From contig CACWPS010000002.1 in assembly GCA_902762875.1 (NCBI GenBank), forward strand, positions 1 to 64,000: a stretch of 64,000 bases of DNA, given 5' to 3'. Each line of letters opens with the position of its first letter. Position 1 is the stretch's first letter. The notes beneath the pieces are model-generated. The model made no database searches and was not told where the DNA came from. It saw only the letters and a list, made by a program, of their open reading frames with translations. Below, piece after piece: positions 7,203-16,810 of the stretch. The stretch is from Oscillospiraceae bacterium. GTDB lineage: Bacteria; Bacillota; Clostridia; Oscillospirales; Acutalibacteraceae. The translations under genes and the position numbers were made by a program.

Positions 7203-10200
7203 CTATTTAATAAATTTAACATTTTCTTTACCCAAAATGTCGCCCAAAGCCGAAAAAAGCGGCTCTGACGGGGTAATTTTAAGGCGTTCGGGTGCTTCCA
7301 GCTTCTTTTTTGTTTCGGTACAATATATGAATACCGAAATACTTCCGTGAAAGTTCTCTAAAATACCCTTTACCATTTGGAACTCCTCGCACTCGGTATT
7401 CTTAACCTTTAAATAAAGCCCGCTCTTATATTTTGAAGCTTTTATATCCTTTGCGGATTCAGGAATTTTCTCTGCCCTATCTACCACGATTTCGGCGTCT
7501 CTGTCCTCCCTTTCGGAAATTCTGCCTATAATCACAAGCGGTTCACCCGAAGTAAGGAGTGTTCGGTACTCCGAAAGTGCGGCGGCAAAAACCGTAATAG
7601 GCACCGAGCCGTCAATACCCTCGATAAAGCCTGAGCCCATCAAATTGTTGTTTTTAAGCTGGCGCACCTTAAAGCCCGAAACAAGCCCCGCAACAGTTAC
7701 CTTTTCCCCATCGCAGCATTTGTGCGCCGCTATATCCGAAGCCTTATTAAGTCTTGCAGAGGAAAGATACCCCGCATACTCATCAAGCGGGTGACCCGAA
7801 AGGTAAAGCCCAGTTGCCTCCTTTTCAAGGGACAAAAGCATTTCCTTGGGCATTTCCTCGACCCTTTGGGGCTCGTATTTAACGGCATCTCCCATTTCGT
7901 CAAAGAGGTTTAGCTGACCCTCTGAAGAAAAGCGCTTTTCGCTGTCCACCGCCGCTAAAACCCCTTCTATATTGTAAAGCATCTGTCTGCGGTTTTCACC
8001 GAGACCGTCCATAGCACCGCTTTTGATAAGTCCCTCAAGGGCCTTTCTGTTAAACTCACGGGAATAATTACGCAAGCAAAAATCATAAACAGAGGTATAA
8101 AGTCCATTTTGCTCCCGCTCCTTTATAAGCCTTTCTATTATGCCTATTCCCAGGTTTTTTACCGCCATTAGTCCGAAACGGATATTTTTTCCGTCAGGGG
8201 TAAAGCCCGCAAGGCTGTAATTCACCGAAGGGGGCAAAACCTTAATCCCCTCCCGCTTTAAATCGGCGGTATAAAGGGCAATTTTAGAGCCGTTATCCAT
8301 CATAGAGGTCATAAGCGCCGCAAAATATTCGGAAGTGTAGTGACACTTTAGATAGGCCGTCCTGAAAGCCACAAACGAGTACGCCGCCGCATGCGCCTTA
8401 TTAAAGGCGTAGGAGCTAAAGCTTGACATATCGTCAAAAATCTTGTTTGCGGTTTCTTCGCTTACTCCGTTTTTAAGGGCACCGCAGCACAAAACATTGC
8501 CCTTTTCATCCTTTTCGCCGTGTATGAAAAACTCCCGCTCCCGCTCCATTACAGCGTGCTTTTTCTTTGCCATAGCACGCCTTACAATATCCGCTCTGCC
8601 AAGGGAATAACCCGCAAGGCTCCTGAAAACCTGCATTACCTGCTCTTGGTAAACAATACAGCCGTAGGTTACATCAAGTATGGGCTTTAAAAGCGGGGTA
8701 TCGTATTTAATATCCTCAGGGTGGTGGCGGTTGTGAATGTATTTAGGAATAGAGTCCATAGGTCCGGGGCGGTAAAGGGAGAGTATAGCCGTCAAATCCT
8801 CAATGCTCATAGGCCCGAACTGCCTTAGCACACTTTTCATTCCCTCAGACTCAAACTGGAAAACCCCGTCGGTATGCCCCTTGCCCATCATTTTATAGGT
8901 ATCTATATCGTCAAGGGGTATCCTTTCAATATCAAAGTCGGGCTCTTTTTTCCTTATAAACTCCTGCGCATCGGCAATAACCGTCAGGTTGCGAAGGCCC
9001 AAAAAGTCCATTTTAAGAAGTCCCAGCTCGTCAAGGGCAGTCATTGTATACTGGGTCACAACCGCATCGTCATTAACGGCAAGGGGGACATATTCGGCAA
9101 TCGGCTTGTCCGATATAACCACCCCCGCCGCATGGGTAGAGGCGTGCCTTGGCATACCCTCTAATTTCATTGCCATATCTATAAGCTCTTTTATCTGCGG
9201 GTCGTTGTCGTAAAGAGCACTTAGCTCCTTAGAGCCTGTAAGCGCCCTCTCGATAGTCATACCAAGGGACTGTGGGATTAGCTTTGCGGTTTTATCGCAT
9301 ACGGCATAGGGTATATCCATAGCCCTGCCCACATCCCTTATTGCCGCTCTTGCCGCCATAGTGCCGAAGGTGACAATTTGGGAAACACGCTCTGTTCCGT
9401 ACTTTTTTATAACATAATCTATTACCTTTTGGCGGTTTACATAGCAAAAATCAATATCAAAATCGGGCATTGAAACCCTTTCGGGGTTTAAAAAACGCTC
9501 GAAATAAAGGTCATACTTAATCGGGTCTATTCCCGTAATTCCTATACAGTAAGCCGCAAGGCTCGCCGCACCCGAGCCTCTGCCGGGGCCTACGGGTATG
9601 CCGTGGCTTTTGGCATAATTAACAAAGTCGGCTACTATCAAATAGTAGTCAACATAGCCCATACGGTTTATAATCCCCAACTCATAACTAAGGCGGTCGG
9701 TCACCGCTTTATCGGGGTTTTCGCCGTAAATTCTATAAAGTCCCTCAAGGCATTTATTCTTAAAATATATAAAGTGATCCTGCTCCCCTATATCAAATCG
9801 GGGGAGCTTTATTTTGCCGAATTCAAAGGTGACACAGCACCGCTCGGCAATTTTTTCGGTATTTGTTAAGGCTTCGGGCGTACTGCCGAAAAGCTCTGCC
9901 ATTTCCTCTGCCGACTTTAAATAAAACTCGTTTGTTTTAAACTCAATCGGGTTATCCTCGGTGATTTTTGAGCCTGTTTGTATGCACAAAAGCACCTTGT
10001 GCATCTTAAAATCGCCGTGATTTATATAATGCACATCATTTGTAGCCACAAGACCTATTCCCGTCTCCTCGGACATTCGTATAATCTGAGGATTAACCCT
10101 TCTTTGCTCATCAATCCCGTGGTCCTGAAGTTCTAAAAAATAATTGTTCTCGCCGAAAACCTGCTTGTACCAAAGGGCGGTTTCCTTTGCCTTTTCGTAT

Positions 10201-10649
10201 TCGCCGTTTAAAAGAAGCTGGGGAATTTCCCCCGCAAGGCAGGCAGAAAGAGCAATTAACCCGCCGTGATATTTTTTTAAAAGCTCACGGTCAATGCGGG
10301 GCTTTGAATAAAACCCCTCTGTAAAGCCCGCCGATACAAGCTTTATCAGGTTTCGGTAGCCCTCGTTATTTTCACATAGCAATACCAAGTGGCTGTAACG
10401 GCTGTCCGCTCCCTTTTGCTTATCAAAACGGCTTCGGGGAGCAACATAAACCTCGCACCCGACAATCGGCTTAACCCCTTTTGAAAGAGCGTATTTATAA
10501 AAGCTTATCACACCGTACATAACGCCGTGGTCGGTGATTGCAAGCGCAGTTTGACCCATTTCGGCGGCACGGTCGATAAGCTTTTCAATTCTACAGCAGC
10601 CGTCTAAAAGGCTGTACTCGGTATGCACATGCAGGTGTGTAAAATCCAT
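7203..10649 (-). CDS. dnaE: DNA polymerase III alpha subunit DnaE
   Basis: A replicative polymerase subunit of 1148 residues, the DnaE (not PolC) form. The N-terminal PHP domain begins HLHVHTEYSLLDG. The palm shows GPGRGSGAASL and the catalytic aspartates in PDFDIDFC. A helix-hairpin-helix region and an OB-fold (VTVAGLVSG onward) follow towards the C-terminus. Clostridia usually carry both PolC and DnaE, so this may be the error-tolerant or lagging-strand enzyme. It follows whiA by 13 bases and precedes pfkA, an order common in the class. Confidence 0.97.
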   Translation of the reverse strand: MDFTHLHVHTEYSLLDGCCRIEKLIDRAAEMGQTALAITDHGVMYGVISFYKYALSKGVKPIVGCEVYVAPRSRFDKQKGADSRYSHLVLLCENNEGYRNLIKLVSAGFTEGFYSKPRIDRELLKKYHGGLIALSACLAGEIPQLLLNGEYEKAKETALWYKQVFGENNYFLELQDHGIDEQRRVNPQIIRMSEETGIGLVATNDVHYINHGDFKMHKVLLCIQTGSKITEDNPIEFKTNEFYLKSAEEMAELFGSTPEALTNTEKIAERCCVTFEFGKIKLPRFDIGEQDHFIYFKNKCLEGLYRIYGENPDKAVTDRLSYELGIINRMGYVDYYLIVADFVNYAKSHGIPVGPGRGSGAASLAAYCIGITGIDPIKYDLYFERFLNPERVSMPDFDIDFCYVNRQKVIDYVIKKYGTERVSQIVTFGTMAARAAIRDVGRAMDIPYAVCDKTAKLIPQSLGMTIERALTGSKELSALYDNDPQIKELIDMAMKLEGMPRHASTHAAGVVISDKPIAEYVPLAVNDDAVVTQYTMTALDELGLLKMDFLGLRNLTVIADAQEFIRKKEPDFDIERIPLDDIDTYKMMGKGHTDGVFQFESEGMKSVLRQFGPMSIEDLTAILSLYRPGPMDSIPKYIHNRHHPEDIKYDTPLLKPILDVTYGCIVYQEQVMQVFRSLAGYSLGRADIVRRAMAKKKHAVMEREREFFIHGEKDEKGNVLCCGALKNGVSEETANKIFDDMSSFSSYAFNKAHAAAYSFVAFRTAYLKCHYTSEYFAALMTSMMDNGSKIALYTADLKREGIKVLPPSVNYSLAGFTPDGKNIRFGLMAVKNLGIGIIERLIKEREQNGLYTSVYDFCLRNYSREFNRKALEGLIKSGAMDGLGENRRQMLYNIEGVLAAVDSEKRFSSEGQLNLFDEMGDAVKYEPQRVEEMPKEMLLSLEKEATGLYLSGHPLDEYAGYLSSARLNKASDIAAHKCCDGEKVTVAGLVSGFKVRQLKNNNLMGSGFIEGIDGSVPITVFAAALSEYRTLLTSGEPLVIIGRISEREDRDAEIVVDRAEKIPESAKDIKASKYKSGLYLKVKNTECEEFQMVKGILENFHGSISVFIYCTETKKKLEAPERLKITPSEPLFSALGDILGKENVKFIK

Positions 10650-10662
10650 ACGCTCCCTCCTT

Positions 10663-11559
10663 TTATCGGTTTCTAAGCTCGTTATAAATTTCTATTATTT
10701 TATTAAGCCTGTGATTAAGTCCCGATACCGTAATATGTTCATCGGAAACAGCGCAAAGCTCCTTTAAGGTTGCCTCGGGATTGCTCTCACGAAGCAAAGC
10801 CGCCTTTAAAAGCTCCTCGGGCAGACTGTCAAGCCTGTCGGTCTTCCTCAAATACTCAATCGCCGCACGCTGCTTAATCGACGCCTCAACGGTCTTCGAG
10901 ATATTCGCACTGTCACAATTATTCGCACGGTTAATATTATTCTTAACGCTTTTCATTATTTTAGTATCTATGAAATCAAGGGTTCTGTGGGGAACACCCA
11001 TAAGGGTCAAGAGATCCTCAATAAGCCCGCTTTCCTTGGTATAAAGCACGGTTGTATTTCCCCGCTGGGTTTTTTTAAGGGGTATTCCGCAGTTGGACAA
11101 AAGCTCCCGTAACTCCCCTGCCGTATCGCCGTTCCGTATCATAAACTCGGCACGGTACTCCTTTTCGGGGTCATTGATGTTACCGCAGGCTAAGAAAGCC
11201 CCTCTAACAAAGCTTTGAAAGCAGCATTCACGGTCTATTATTTCGGAATCGATTGAATTTTCGGCTATACCGAAATCAAAGGCGGCGAGGATTTTAAGCC
11301 TGTCCGCCTCAGAGACCACCTCTGCTTTATAGGTAGGCCGCACGCTCCCGCCCTCGGTTATTTGAGCCTTAGCGCCAAAGGTGCCGTAAAGCAACCGGGA
11401 GTAATACTCGGCAGTTTTTCTGTTATTGGTCTGCATAGAGATACGCTTTACCGAAAAAGACCTGCCGAACAGCATAAACCCGTATGCAAGGGGCAATTTA
11501 CAGCATTCCGAAACTTTTATGCCCGCAAGCTCATTCTTAACATCCTTACAAAACGACAT
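10663..11559 (-). CDS. whiA: DNA-binding regulator WhiA
   Basis: WhiA combines an N-terminal LAGLIDADG-homing-endonuclease-like domain without catalytic residues and a C-terminal helix-turn-helix; it affects cell division and chromosome segregation in Firmicutes and sporulation in actinobacteria. The protein begins SFCKDVKNELAG, a typical WhiA start, so I placed the ATG at 11559 rather than 24 bases upstream inside rapZ. It has 298 residues. The C-terminal part (NINRANNCDSANISKTV, then LRESNPEATLKEL) matches the DNA-binding domain. It lies 4 bases after rapZ. The gene usually found between them, yvcK, is absent. Confidence 0.94.
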   Translation of the reverse strand: MSFCKDVKNELAGIKVSECCKLPLAYGFMLFGRSFSVKRISMQTNNRKTAEYYSRLLYGTFGAKAQITEGGSVRPTYKAEVVSEADRLKILAAFDFGIAENSIDSEIIDRECCFQSFVRGAFLACGNINDPEKEYRAEFMIRNGDTAGELRELLSNCGIPLKKTQRGNTTVLYTKESGLIEDLLTLMGVPHRTLDFIDTKIMKSVKNNINRANNCDSANISKTVEASIKQRAAIEYLRKTDRLDSLPEELLKAALLRESNPEATLKELCAVSDEHITVSGLNHRLNKIIEIYNELRNR

Positions 11560-11563
11560 AATC

Positions 11564-12427
11564 TTAATGCTTATAAATATCACGGTGCTCTATAGAGCAG
11601 TTGTAATTTTCGTCTATCAAATGCTCGCCGATAAGCTTAGCAAAGGTAACAGAGCGGTGCTTTCCGCCCGTACAGCCGATTGAAATTATCAGCTGGCTTT
11701 TACCCTCTTTTGCATAAAGGGGTACGGCACAATCTATAAAGGCAAGCAGTCGGGACAAAAACTCCTTGCTTTCGTTGCTTTCCATAACATAGTCCCTTAC
11801 TTCCTTATCAAGGCCTGTCTTTTCCTTTAGCTCATCAACATAAAACGGGTTTGGCAGACAGCGCACATCCACCACCAAATCCGCCTCGTTATCCGAGCCG
11901 TATTTGAATCCGAAGGATTTGCACTGAATTTTAAGCACATTGCTTACACTGCCGCAAAAAATATTTGAAAGCTGTACCTTAAGCTGAGAAATGGAAATAC
12001 GGCTGGTATCCACAATAAAATCGGACATATTCCGTATTTTCTTAAGCATTTCCCGCTCTTTTTTTACAGCGGCCGAAACCGACATATTCTCCCCGTCTGA
12101 AAGGGGGTGCTTACGGCGGTTTTCCTTATAACGGCGTATCAGCACATCGTCCGCCGCATCAAGAAACAGTATTTTATATTCTGTGTGATTATTTTTAAGG
12201 TTTGTGAGCACATCCTCAATCTCATTAAACAGAATGCCGCCCCGCATATCGGTTACAATCGCCATTTTATTAAGCAAATCACCGCTTCGGGCCGAAAGCT
12301 CCACAAACGAGGGTATTATAGCGGGGGGAATATTATCAACGCAGTAAAAACCAATGTCCTCAAGAACATTTGCCGCCTGAGATTTTCCCGCTCCCGACAT
12401 TCCCGTTACAATTAAAAGCTCCGTCAT
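11564..12427 (-). CDS. rapZ: RNase adapter / nucleotide-binding protein RapZ (YvcJ)
   Basis: A P-loop protein with TGMSGAGKSQ near residues 8-17 and the C-terminal signature SIGCTGGKHRSV. In E. coli RapZ senses glucosamine 6-phosphate and delivers small RNAs to RNase E; in Bacillus YvcJ the role is less clear. The length of 287 residues is standard. The gene overlaps nothing and lies one base after murB, so it is in the hprK operon. Its position beside murB is consistent with a role in amino-sugar and cell-wall precursor control. Confidence 0.95.
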   Translation of the reverse strand: MTELLIVTGMSGAGKSQAANVLEDIGFYCVDNIPPAIIPSFVELSARSGDLLNKMAIVTDMRGGILFNEIEDVLTNLKNNHTEYKILFLDAADDVLIRRYKENRRKHPLSDGENMSVSAAVKKEREMLKKIRNMSDFIVDTSRISISQLKVQLSNIFCGSVSNVLKIQCKSFGFKYGSDNEADLVVDVRCLPNPFYVDELKEKTGLDKEVRDYVMESNESKEFLSRLLAFIDCAVPLYAKEGKSQLIISIGCTGGKHRSVTFAKLIGEHLIDENYNCSIEHRDIYKH

Positions 12428-12428
12428 T

Positions 12429-13346
12429 TTACTCTTCCTTTCCCTCTCGGCCGATAAAGATTACCTCTCTCTCTAATTTCACGCCATCGGCAGAAAAGAC
12501 CGTATTGCTAACCTTGCGGCCAAGTTTTTTCACATCCTCACAGGTGGCGCCGCCAAGGTTTATTATAAATCCCGCATGCTTTTGACTTACCTGCGCACCG
12601 CCTACACAAACTCCCTTAAGCCCGTTTTTTTCTATAAGCGCACCTGCAAAATAACCCTCGGGGCGTTTAAAAAAGCTACCCGCACTTGGGTATTCAAGGG
12701 GCTGTTTTGATTTTCGGCGGGATATATAATCCACCATTTTTTCTTTTATTTCCTTTTGGTCGCCCTTTTTGAGTCTCAACACTGTGCTTAATACCGTCAT
12801 ACCGTTTTCCTTAAAAACACTTTTACGGTAGCCAAAATTCATATCTTCAACTTGGACTCTTGCAATATCTCCGCCTTTTGTGAGGCATTCCGCACTTAAA
12901 ACCACAGCGGACATTTCGCCCCCGTATGCTCCCGCATTCATATAAACCGCACCGCCGATACTGCCCGGTATTCCGTAAGCGAATTCAAGCCCCGTAAGGG
13001 AATTATCAAGCGCCGCTCTGCACACATCGGAAAGAGCCGCTCCCGCACCGCATATAATTTCCTCACCTTTAACCTCAACACCGTTCATATCCGCAAGGCT
13101 TATAACCGCACCCTCAATACCAAGGTCAGAGACCAAAAGATTAGAGCCCTTCCCGATAATAAAGTAGGGAATATTAAGCTCGCCGCACATTTTAAGTACT
13201 TTAGAAAGCTCTAAGGCAGAGCGGACGGAAATAAAAATATCCGCCGCACCGCCGATTTTAAAGCTTGTATGAAGACTCATCGGCTCATTTACCTTAAACC
13301 CGATAGAATTTTCCCGGCAAAAGCTTATCAATGTGTTAAGACTCAT
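12429..13346 (-). CDS. murB: UDP-N-acetylenolpyruvoylglucosamine reductase MurB
   Basis: A flavoenzyme that makes UDP-N-acetylmuramic acid in peptidoglycan synthesis. It shows the FAD-binding segment SFKIGGAADIF near residue 30, the substrate loop GIPGSIGGAVYMNAGAYGGE, and the catalytic serine region SAGSFFKRP. The 305-residue length and the absence of the extra C-terminal insertion fit the type II enzyme of Gram-positives. It sits between glk and rapZ with short spacings in one operon. Confidence 0.96.
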   Translation of the reverse strand: MSLNTLISFCRENSIGFKVNEPMSLHTSFKIGGAADIFISVRSALELSKVLKMCGELNIPYFIIGKGSNLLVSDLGIEGAVISLADMNGVEVKGEEIICGAGAALSDVCRAALDNSLTGLEFAYGIPGSIGGAVYMNAGAYGGEMSAVVLSAECLTKGGDIARVQVEDMNFGYRKSVFKENGMTVLSTVLRLKKGDQKEIKEKMVDYISRRKSKQPLEYPSAGSFFKRPEGYFAGALIEKNGLKGVCVGGAQVSQKHAGFIINLGGATCEDVKKLGRKVSNTVFSADGVKLEREVIFIGREGKEE

Positions 13347-13367
13347 AACAACTCCGAAATTAAAAAT

Positions 13368-14324
13368 TTATCTGTAAAGGTCGCAAAGGTAGGCAGCACC
13401 GATTATTCCAGCATCATTACCAAGCTGGGCAACCTTCACCTCGGTTTTTTTCGCAAGATTTCTTGCGTAATTCTCGCCCTCTAAGAAAGCCTTTATGGGC
13501 TTTATAAGGTTGTCTCCCTCTTTTGAAATTCCGCCGCCTATGCAAAGCACCTCGGGCTGGAATATGTTAATATTATTGGAAACACCCACCGCAACATATT
13601 CAACATACTTATCTACCACCATTTTGCCCGCAGCGTCATTTTGGCGCATAGCATCAAATGCGGTTCTTCCGCTTACCCTGTTAATATCATTTTCGCAAAG
13701 TTCCCACATAACTGATTTCGGGTACTTTATCATCGCCTGCTTGGTCTGGCGGATAAGCGCAGTTGCAGAAGCATAAGCCTCCCAACAGCCCTGTCTTCCG
13801 CAGGAGCACATTTCACCCGACATTTCAATAACCGTATGACCAAGCTCTGCACCTGCATAGTTTGAGCCTGAGTAAAGCTTACCGCCGATTATAACGCCGC
13901 CGCCTACGCCTGTGCCCAAGGTAATAGCAATAAAGTTATTTGTTCCTCTGCCTGCACCTGCAATATACTCGCCGTATGCCGCCGCATTGGCATCGTTTTC
14001 AATGTAAAAATCTACACCCATACGCTCCTTAAGCATCTGCGCCATAGGAACATCGTAAAAGGCTAAATTATTGGCGTAGCAAACAACGCCGTGTACCGGG
14101 TCGATAGCTCCGGGAGAGCCTACGCCCATAGACTCAATATCCTCTATTTTGAGTCCCGCATTCTCAATCGCAATATTTGCCGCCTTCACCATATCATCCA
14201 CAATTTCCTCTGCGGGGCGGGGAAGACTTGTTTTAACCTTGCCGGTGGCAACTATATTATAATTATCGTCAACAACACCCGCTACAATATTTGTTCCTCC
14301 GAGATCAATTCCAAGCTTATACAT
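13368..14324 (-). CDS. glk: ROK-family glucokinase
   Basis: Phosphorylates glucose to glucose 6-phosphate. The ATP-binding motif DLGGTN starts at residue 7. The ROK zinc signature CSCGRQGCWEAYAS and the catalytic ENDANAAAYGE are both intact. No N-terminal helix-turn-helix is present, so it is an enzyme and not a ROK repressor. The 318-residue length is typical of clostridial GlcK. It follows hprK in the same operon and supplies the glucose route parallel to the PTS. Confidence 0.93.
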   Translation of the reverse strand: MYKLGIDLGGTNIVAGVVDDNYNIVATGKVKTSLPRPAEEIVDDMVKAANIAIENAGLKIEDIESMGVGSPGAIDPVHGVVCYANNLAFYDVPMAQMLKERMGVDFYIENDANAAAYGEYIAGAGRGTNNFIAITLGTGVGGGVIIGGKLYSGSNYAGAELGHTVIEMSGEMCSCGRQGCWEAYASATALIRQTKQAMIKYPKSVMWELCENDINRVSGRTAFDAMRQNDAAGKMVVDKYVEYVAVGVSNNINIFQPEVLCIGGGISKEGDNLIKPIKAFLEGENYARNLAKKTEVKVAQLGNDAGIIGAAYLCDLYR

Positions 14325-14355
14325 TTTTTACACTCCTATAAATTTAATTTATCAT

Positions 14356-15324
14356 TTAAAACGGCTCTACCGTTTTTGCTCTATTGTCTACACCCTCCGC
14401 ATCATCAGCCATACCCAGCTTTTGAAGCAGATCCTGCGCCGCATTGTAGCCGAGCTTCTTCTGGCGGCTGTTCATAGCGGCAACCTCGATTATAACCGCA
14501 AGATTGCGCCCGGGCTTTACCGGTATTGTATGTGAGGGCACCTCCAGTCCCAAAATATTTGTGGTCTGGTTTTCAAGCCCCATACGGTCGTAAACCTTGT
14601 TTATATCCCAGGGCTCCATATTAATAACAAGGTCAATCTTTTCGGTAAGCTTTACAGCGCCTGCACCGAAAATACGGCTTGCGTTAATAATACCTATTCC
14701 CCTAAGCTCTATAAAATGCCTGATATTATCAGGTGCCGTGCCCACAAGGGATTTATTTGATACACGCCTTATTTCCACAGCATCATCTGCTATAAGGCGG
14801 TGGCCTCTTTTAATAAGCTCAATGGCAGTTTCGCTCTTACCTACGCCGCTTTCACCAAGCAAGAGTATACCCTCGCCGTAAACCTCAACAAGCACGCCGT
14901 GGCGGGTAATCCTCGGTGCAAGGCAGAGATTAAGGTATGCAATAAGCGCCGCAGTAAACGAGGAGGTTGACTCCCCCGTTCTAAGAAGCGGAACGCCGTA
15001 TTCCTTAGCAATTTTAACATAAATATCCCCTACATCAAGGTCACGGCATATTATTACCGCAGAAGGCTTGTGAGAGAAAAACTCCCGCAGTCTGCTTTCC
15101 GCCTTTTCGGGGGTAAAGCGCAGGATAAAGCCTTCCTCGCTTTTTCCGATAATTTGAATTCTTTTTTCGTCAAAGAACTCAAAATATCCCGCCATATGAA
15201 GCCCCGGTCGGTTAACCTCGGTTGTGGTGATTTTGATTTTTTCAGGATTTTCGGGCATATTGAGCTGTTCAAGGGAAAATTCCGAAATAATTTTTTCAAG
15301 CGAAATGGTAAAATTAGTATGCAT
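14356..15324 (-). CDS. hprK: HPr kinase/phosphorylase
   Basis: A bifunctional enzyme that phosphorylates or dephosphorylates the regulatory serine of HPr, setting catabolite control through CcpA. Walker A GESGVGKS is at residues 157-164, preceded by the catalytic histidine in RHGVLVEVYG (about 142). The HprK signature SHTIPVKPGRN lies towards the end. The length of 322 residues is normal. It is first in its operon, with a good promoter, and its target HPr (with the Ser46-type site) is encoded at 39026 in this window. Confidence 0.96.
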   Translation of the reverse strand: MHTNFTISLEKIISEFSLEQLNMPENPEKIKITTTEVNRPGLHMAGYFEFFDEKRIQIIGKSEEGFILRFTPEKAESRLREFFSHKPSAVIICRDLDVGDIYVKIAKEYGVPLLRTGESTSSFTAALIAYLNLCLAPRITRHGVLVEVYGEGILLLGESGVGKSETAIELIKRGHRLIADDAVEIRRVSNKSLVGTAPDNIRHFIELRGIGIINASRIFGAGAVKLTEKIDLVINMEPWDINKVYDRMGLENQTTNILGLEVPSHTIPVKPGRNLAVIIEVAAMNSRQKKLGYNAAQDLLQKLGMADDAEGVDNRAKTVEPF

Positions 15325-15361
15325 ATCCTCACTGTCCTATAATTTACTATATACCACACTA

Positions 15362-15390
15362 ATTATACTATAAAGATATTAAAAAATCAA
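15362..15390 (-). promoter_or_regulatory. Promoter of the hprK operon
   Basis: On the minus strand: TTGATT (15385-15390), a 17-base spacer, TATAAT (15362-15367). The GTGAGGAT ribosome site precedes the hprK ATG. Confidence 0.7.
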
Positions 15391-15412
15391 AGCTTTTTAT
15401 ATCTTTTTGCAA

Positions 15413-15444
15413 AAAAAATAAAAGCGAACTACCCGTCCGCTTTT
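15413..15444 (-). terminator. Terminator after the flavoprotein gene
   Basis: The arms AAAAGCG and CGCTTTT enclose an 11-base loop and are followed on the minus strand by a run of T. It lies just after the stop at 15457. Confidence 0.75.
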
Positions 15445-15456
15445 AGGTTTCTGTTT

Positions 15457-16692
15457 TTAAGCATTTTTACCCGCCGCAAAGCCTGTTGAAAAGGCAATTT
15501 GCAGGTTAAAGCCGCCTGTATATGCGTCGGCATCGATTATCTCCCCCGCAAAGTAAAGCCCCTTTATAAGCTTTGATTCCATCGTGGTTGGGTTAATCTC
15601 TTTAACAGAAATTCCGCCACCCGTAATTATCGCCTCTTCAATGGGTCTAAAGCCCGTAATATGAAGGGGTAAGGCTTTAATTACCCTACAAAGTGATGTC
15701 CGCATTTCACGGCAAATTTGATTGACCTTTAGGGTGGGCTCTATACCCGACAGGGCTATTATTACGGGAATTAAGCTCTTAGGCAGTAATTTATCAAGAG
15801 AATTTGCAAAATCTTTATTTTTTTCGTCCTCAAAATCCCGTAAAATGCGGCTGTCAAGTTGTTCGAGACTTAGTGCGGGCTTTAAATCGATATATGCGGT
15901 GTAGGTTGTCTTTCCCATTCTCCGCATATGAGCCGATGCGCTTAAGGTAAGGGGGCCCGATATTCCGAAGTGGGTAAAAAGCATTTCGCCAAGCTCCGAA
16001 AAAACGGGCTTTTTCTTGCCCTCTTCAAATACCGAAAGGGTTACATTTTTAAGCGCTAGTCCCGAAAGTCTTGAGCAAAAGCCCTCGTGTACCGTAAGGG
16101 GTACTAATGACGGTTTTAGCTCTGTCACCGTATGCCCCAAAGCCTGTGCAATTTTATATCCGTCCCCCGTAGAGCCTGTAAGAGGGTAGGACATTCCTCC
16201 GGTGGCTAGAATCACGCTGTCCGCCGAAATAACCTCGCCGTTTTCAAGCAACACACCCGCAACAGCACCATTTTCGGTAAGAATTTTTTTCGCAACAGCG
16301 TGAAGAATATCGGCACCGCTTTTTTTGACCGCTCCCACAAGAGCGTCAACAATATCCACCGCCTTGTCCGAAATGGGGAAAACCCTGTTGCCCCGCTCGG
16401 TTTTAAGGGGAACCCCCAAGGTCTCAAAAAGCCCCATTGTATCCTTTGAATCAAAGCCCGAAAAGGCAGAAAACAGAAATTTCCCGTTTTTAGGCACATT
16501 GGCAACAAGGGTGTCAACATCACAGTTATTTGTAACATTACACCTACCCTTGCCGGTTATCATAACCTTTCTCGCCGGCCGCTCGTTTTTTTCTATAACG
16601 GTTATCTCGGCACCTTTGCCGTATTTAAGCGAGGCGCTGTAAGCCGCCATAAGTCCTGCCGCACCGCTGCCTATTATTACAATTTTTTTCAT
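15457..16692 (-). CDS. NAD(P)/FAD-dependent oxidoreductase (HI0933/BaiN family)
   Basis: A 411-residue flavoprotein with the N-terminal dinucleotide motif GSGAAGLMAAYSAS near residue 8 and a second FAD motif, GLYFAGEIIDADAYTGGFNLQIA, split across the last 45 residues. GKGRCNVTN near residue 48 is the family signature. The biochemical role is unclear: some members were linked to bile acid reduction (BaiN), but most housekeeping homologues have no proven substrate, so BaiN should not be assumed. It is monocistronic between two terminators. Confidence 0.88.
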   Translation of the reverse strand: MKKIVIIGSGAAGLMAAYSASLKYGKGAEITVIEKNERPARKVMITGKGRCNVTNNCDVDTLVANVPKNGKFLFSAFSGFDSKDTMGLFETLGVPLKTERGNRVFPISDKAVDIVDALVGAVKKSGADILHAVAKKILTENGAVAGVLLENGEVISADSVILATGGMSYPLTGSTGDGYKIAQALGHTVTELKPSLVPLTVHEGFCSRLSGLALKNVTLSVFEEGKKKPVFSELGEMLFTHFGISGPLTLSASAHMRRMGKTTYTAYIDLKPALSLEQLDSRILRDFEDEKNKDFANSLDKLLPKSLIPVIIALSGIEPTLKVNQICREMRTSLCRVIKALPLHITGFRPIEEAIITGGGISVKEINPTTMESKLIKGLYFAGEIIDADAYTGGFNLQIAFSTGFAAGKNA

Positions 16693-16759
16693 TTCGTCAC
16701 CGCATAAATTTTTTATAGTATTATTTTACACCAAAACCCCAAAAAAGTAAATATGATAA

Positions 16760-16793
16760 TACTAAAAGAGCATCGCCGTTTTCGGCAATGCCC
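16760..16793 (-). terminator. Terminator of serC-serA
   Basis: On the minus strand GGGCATTGCC pairs with GGCGATGCTC around a short loop, followed by TTTTAG. It lies 18 bases after the serA stop. Confidence 0.8.
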
Positions 16794-16810
16794 TTAAATT
16801 TAATTTCCTA

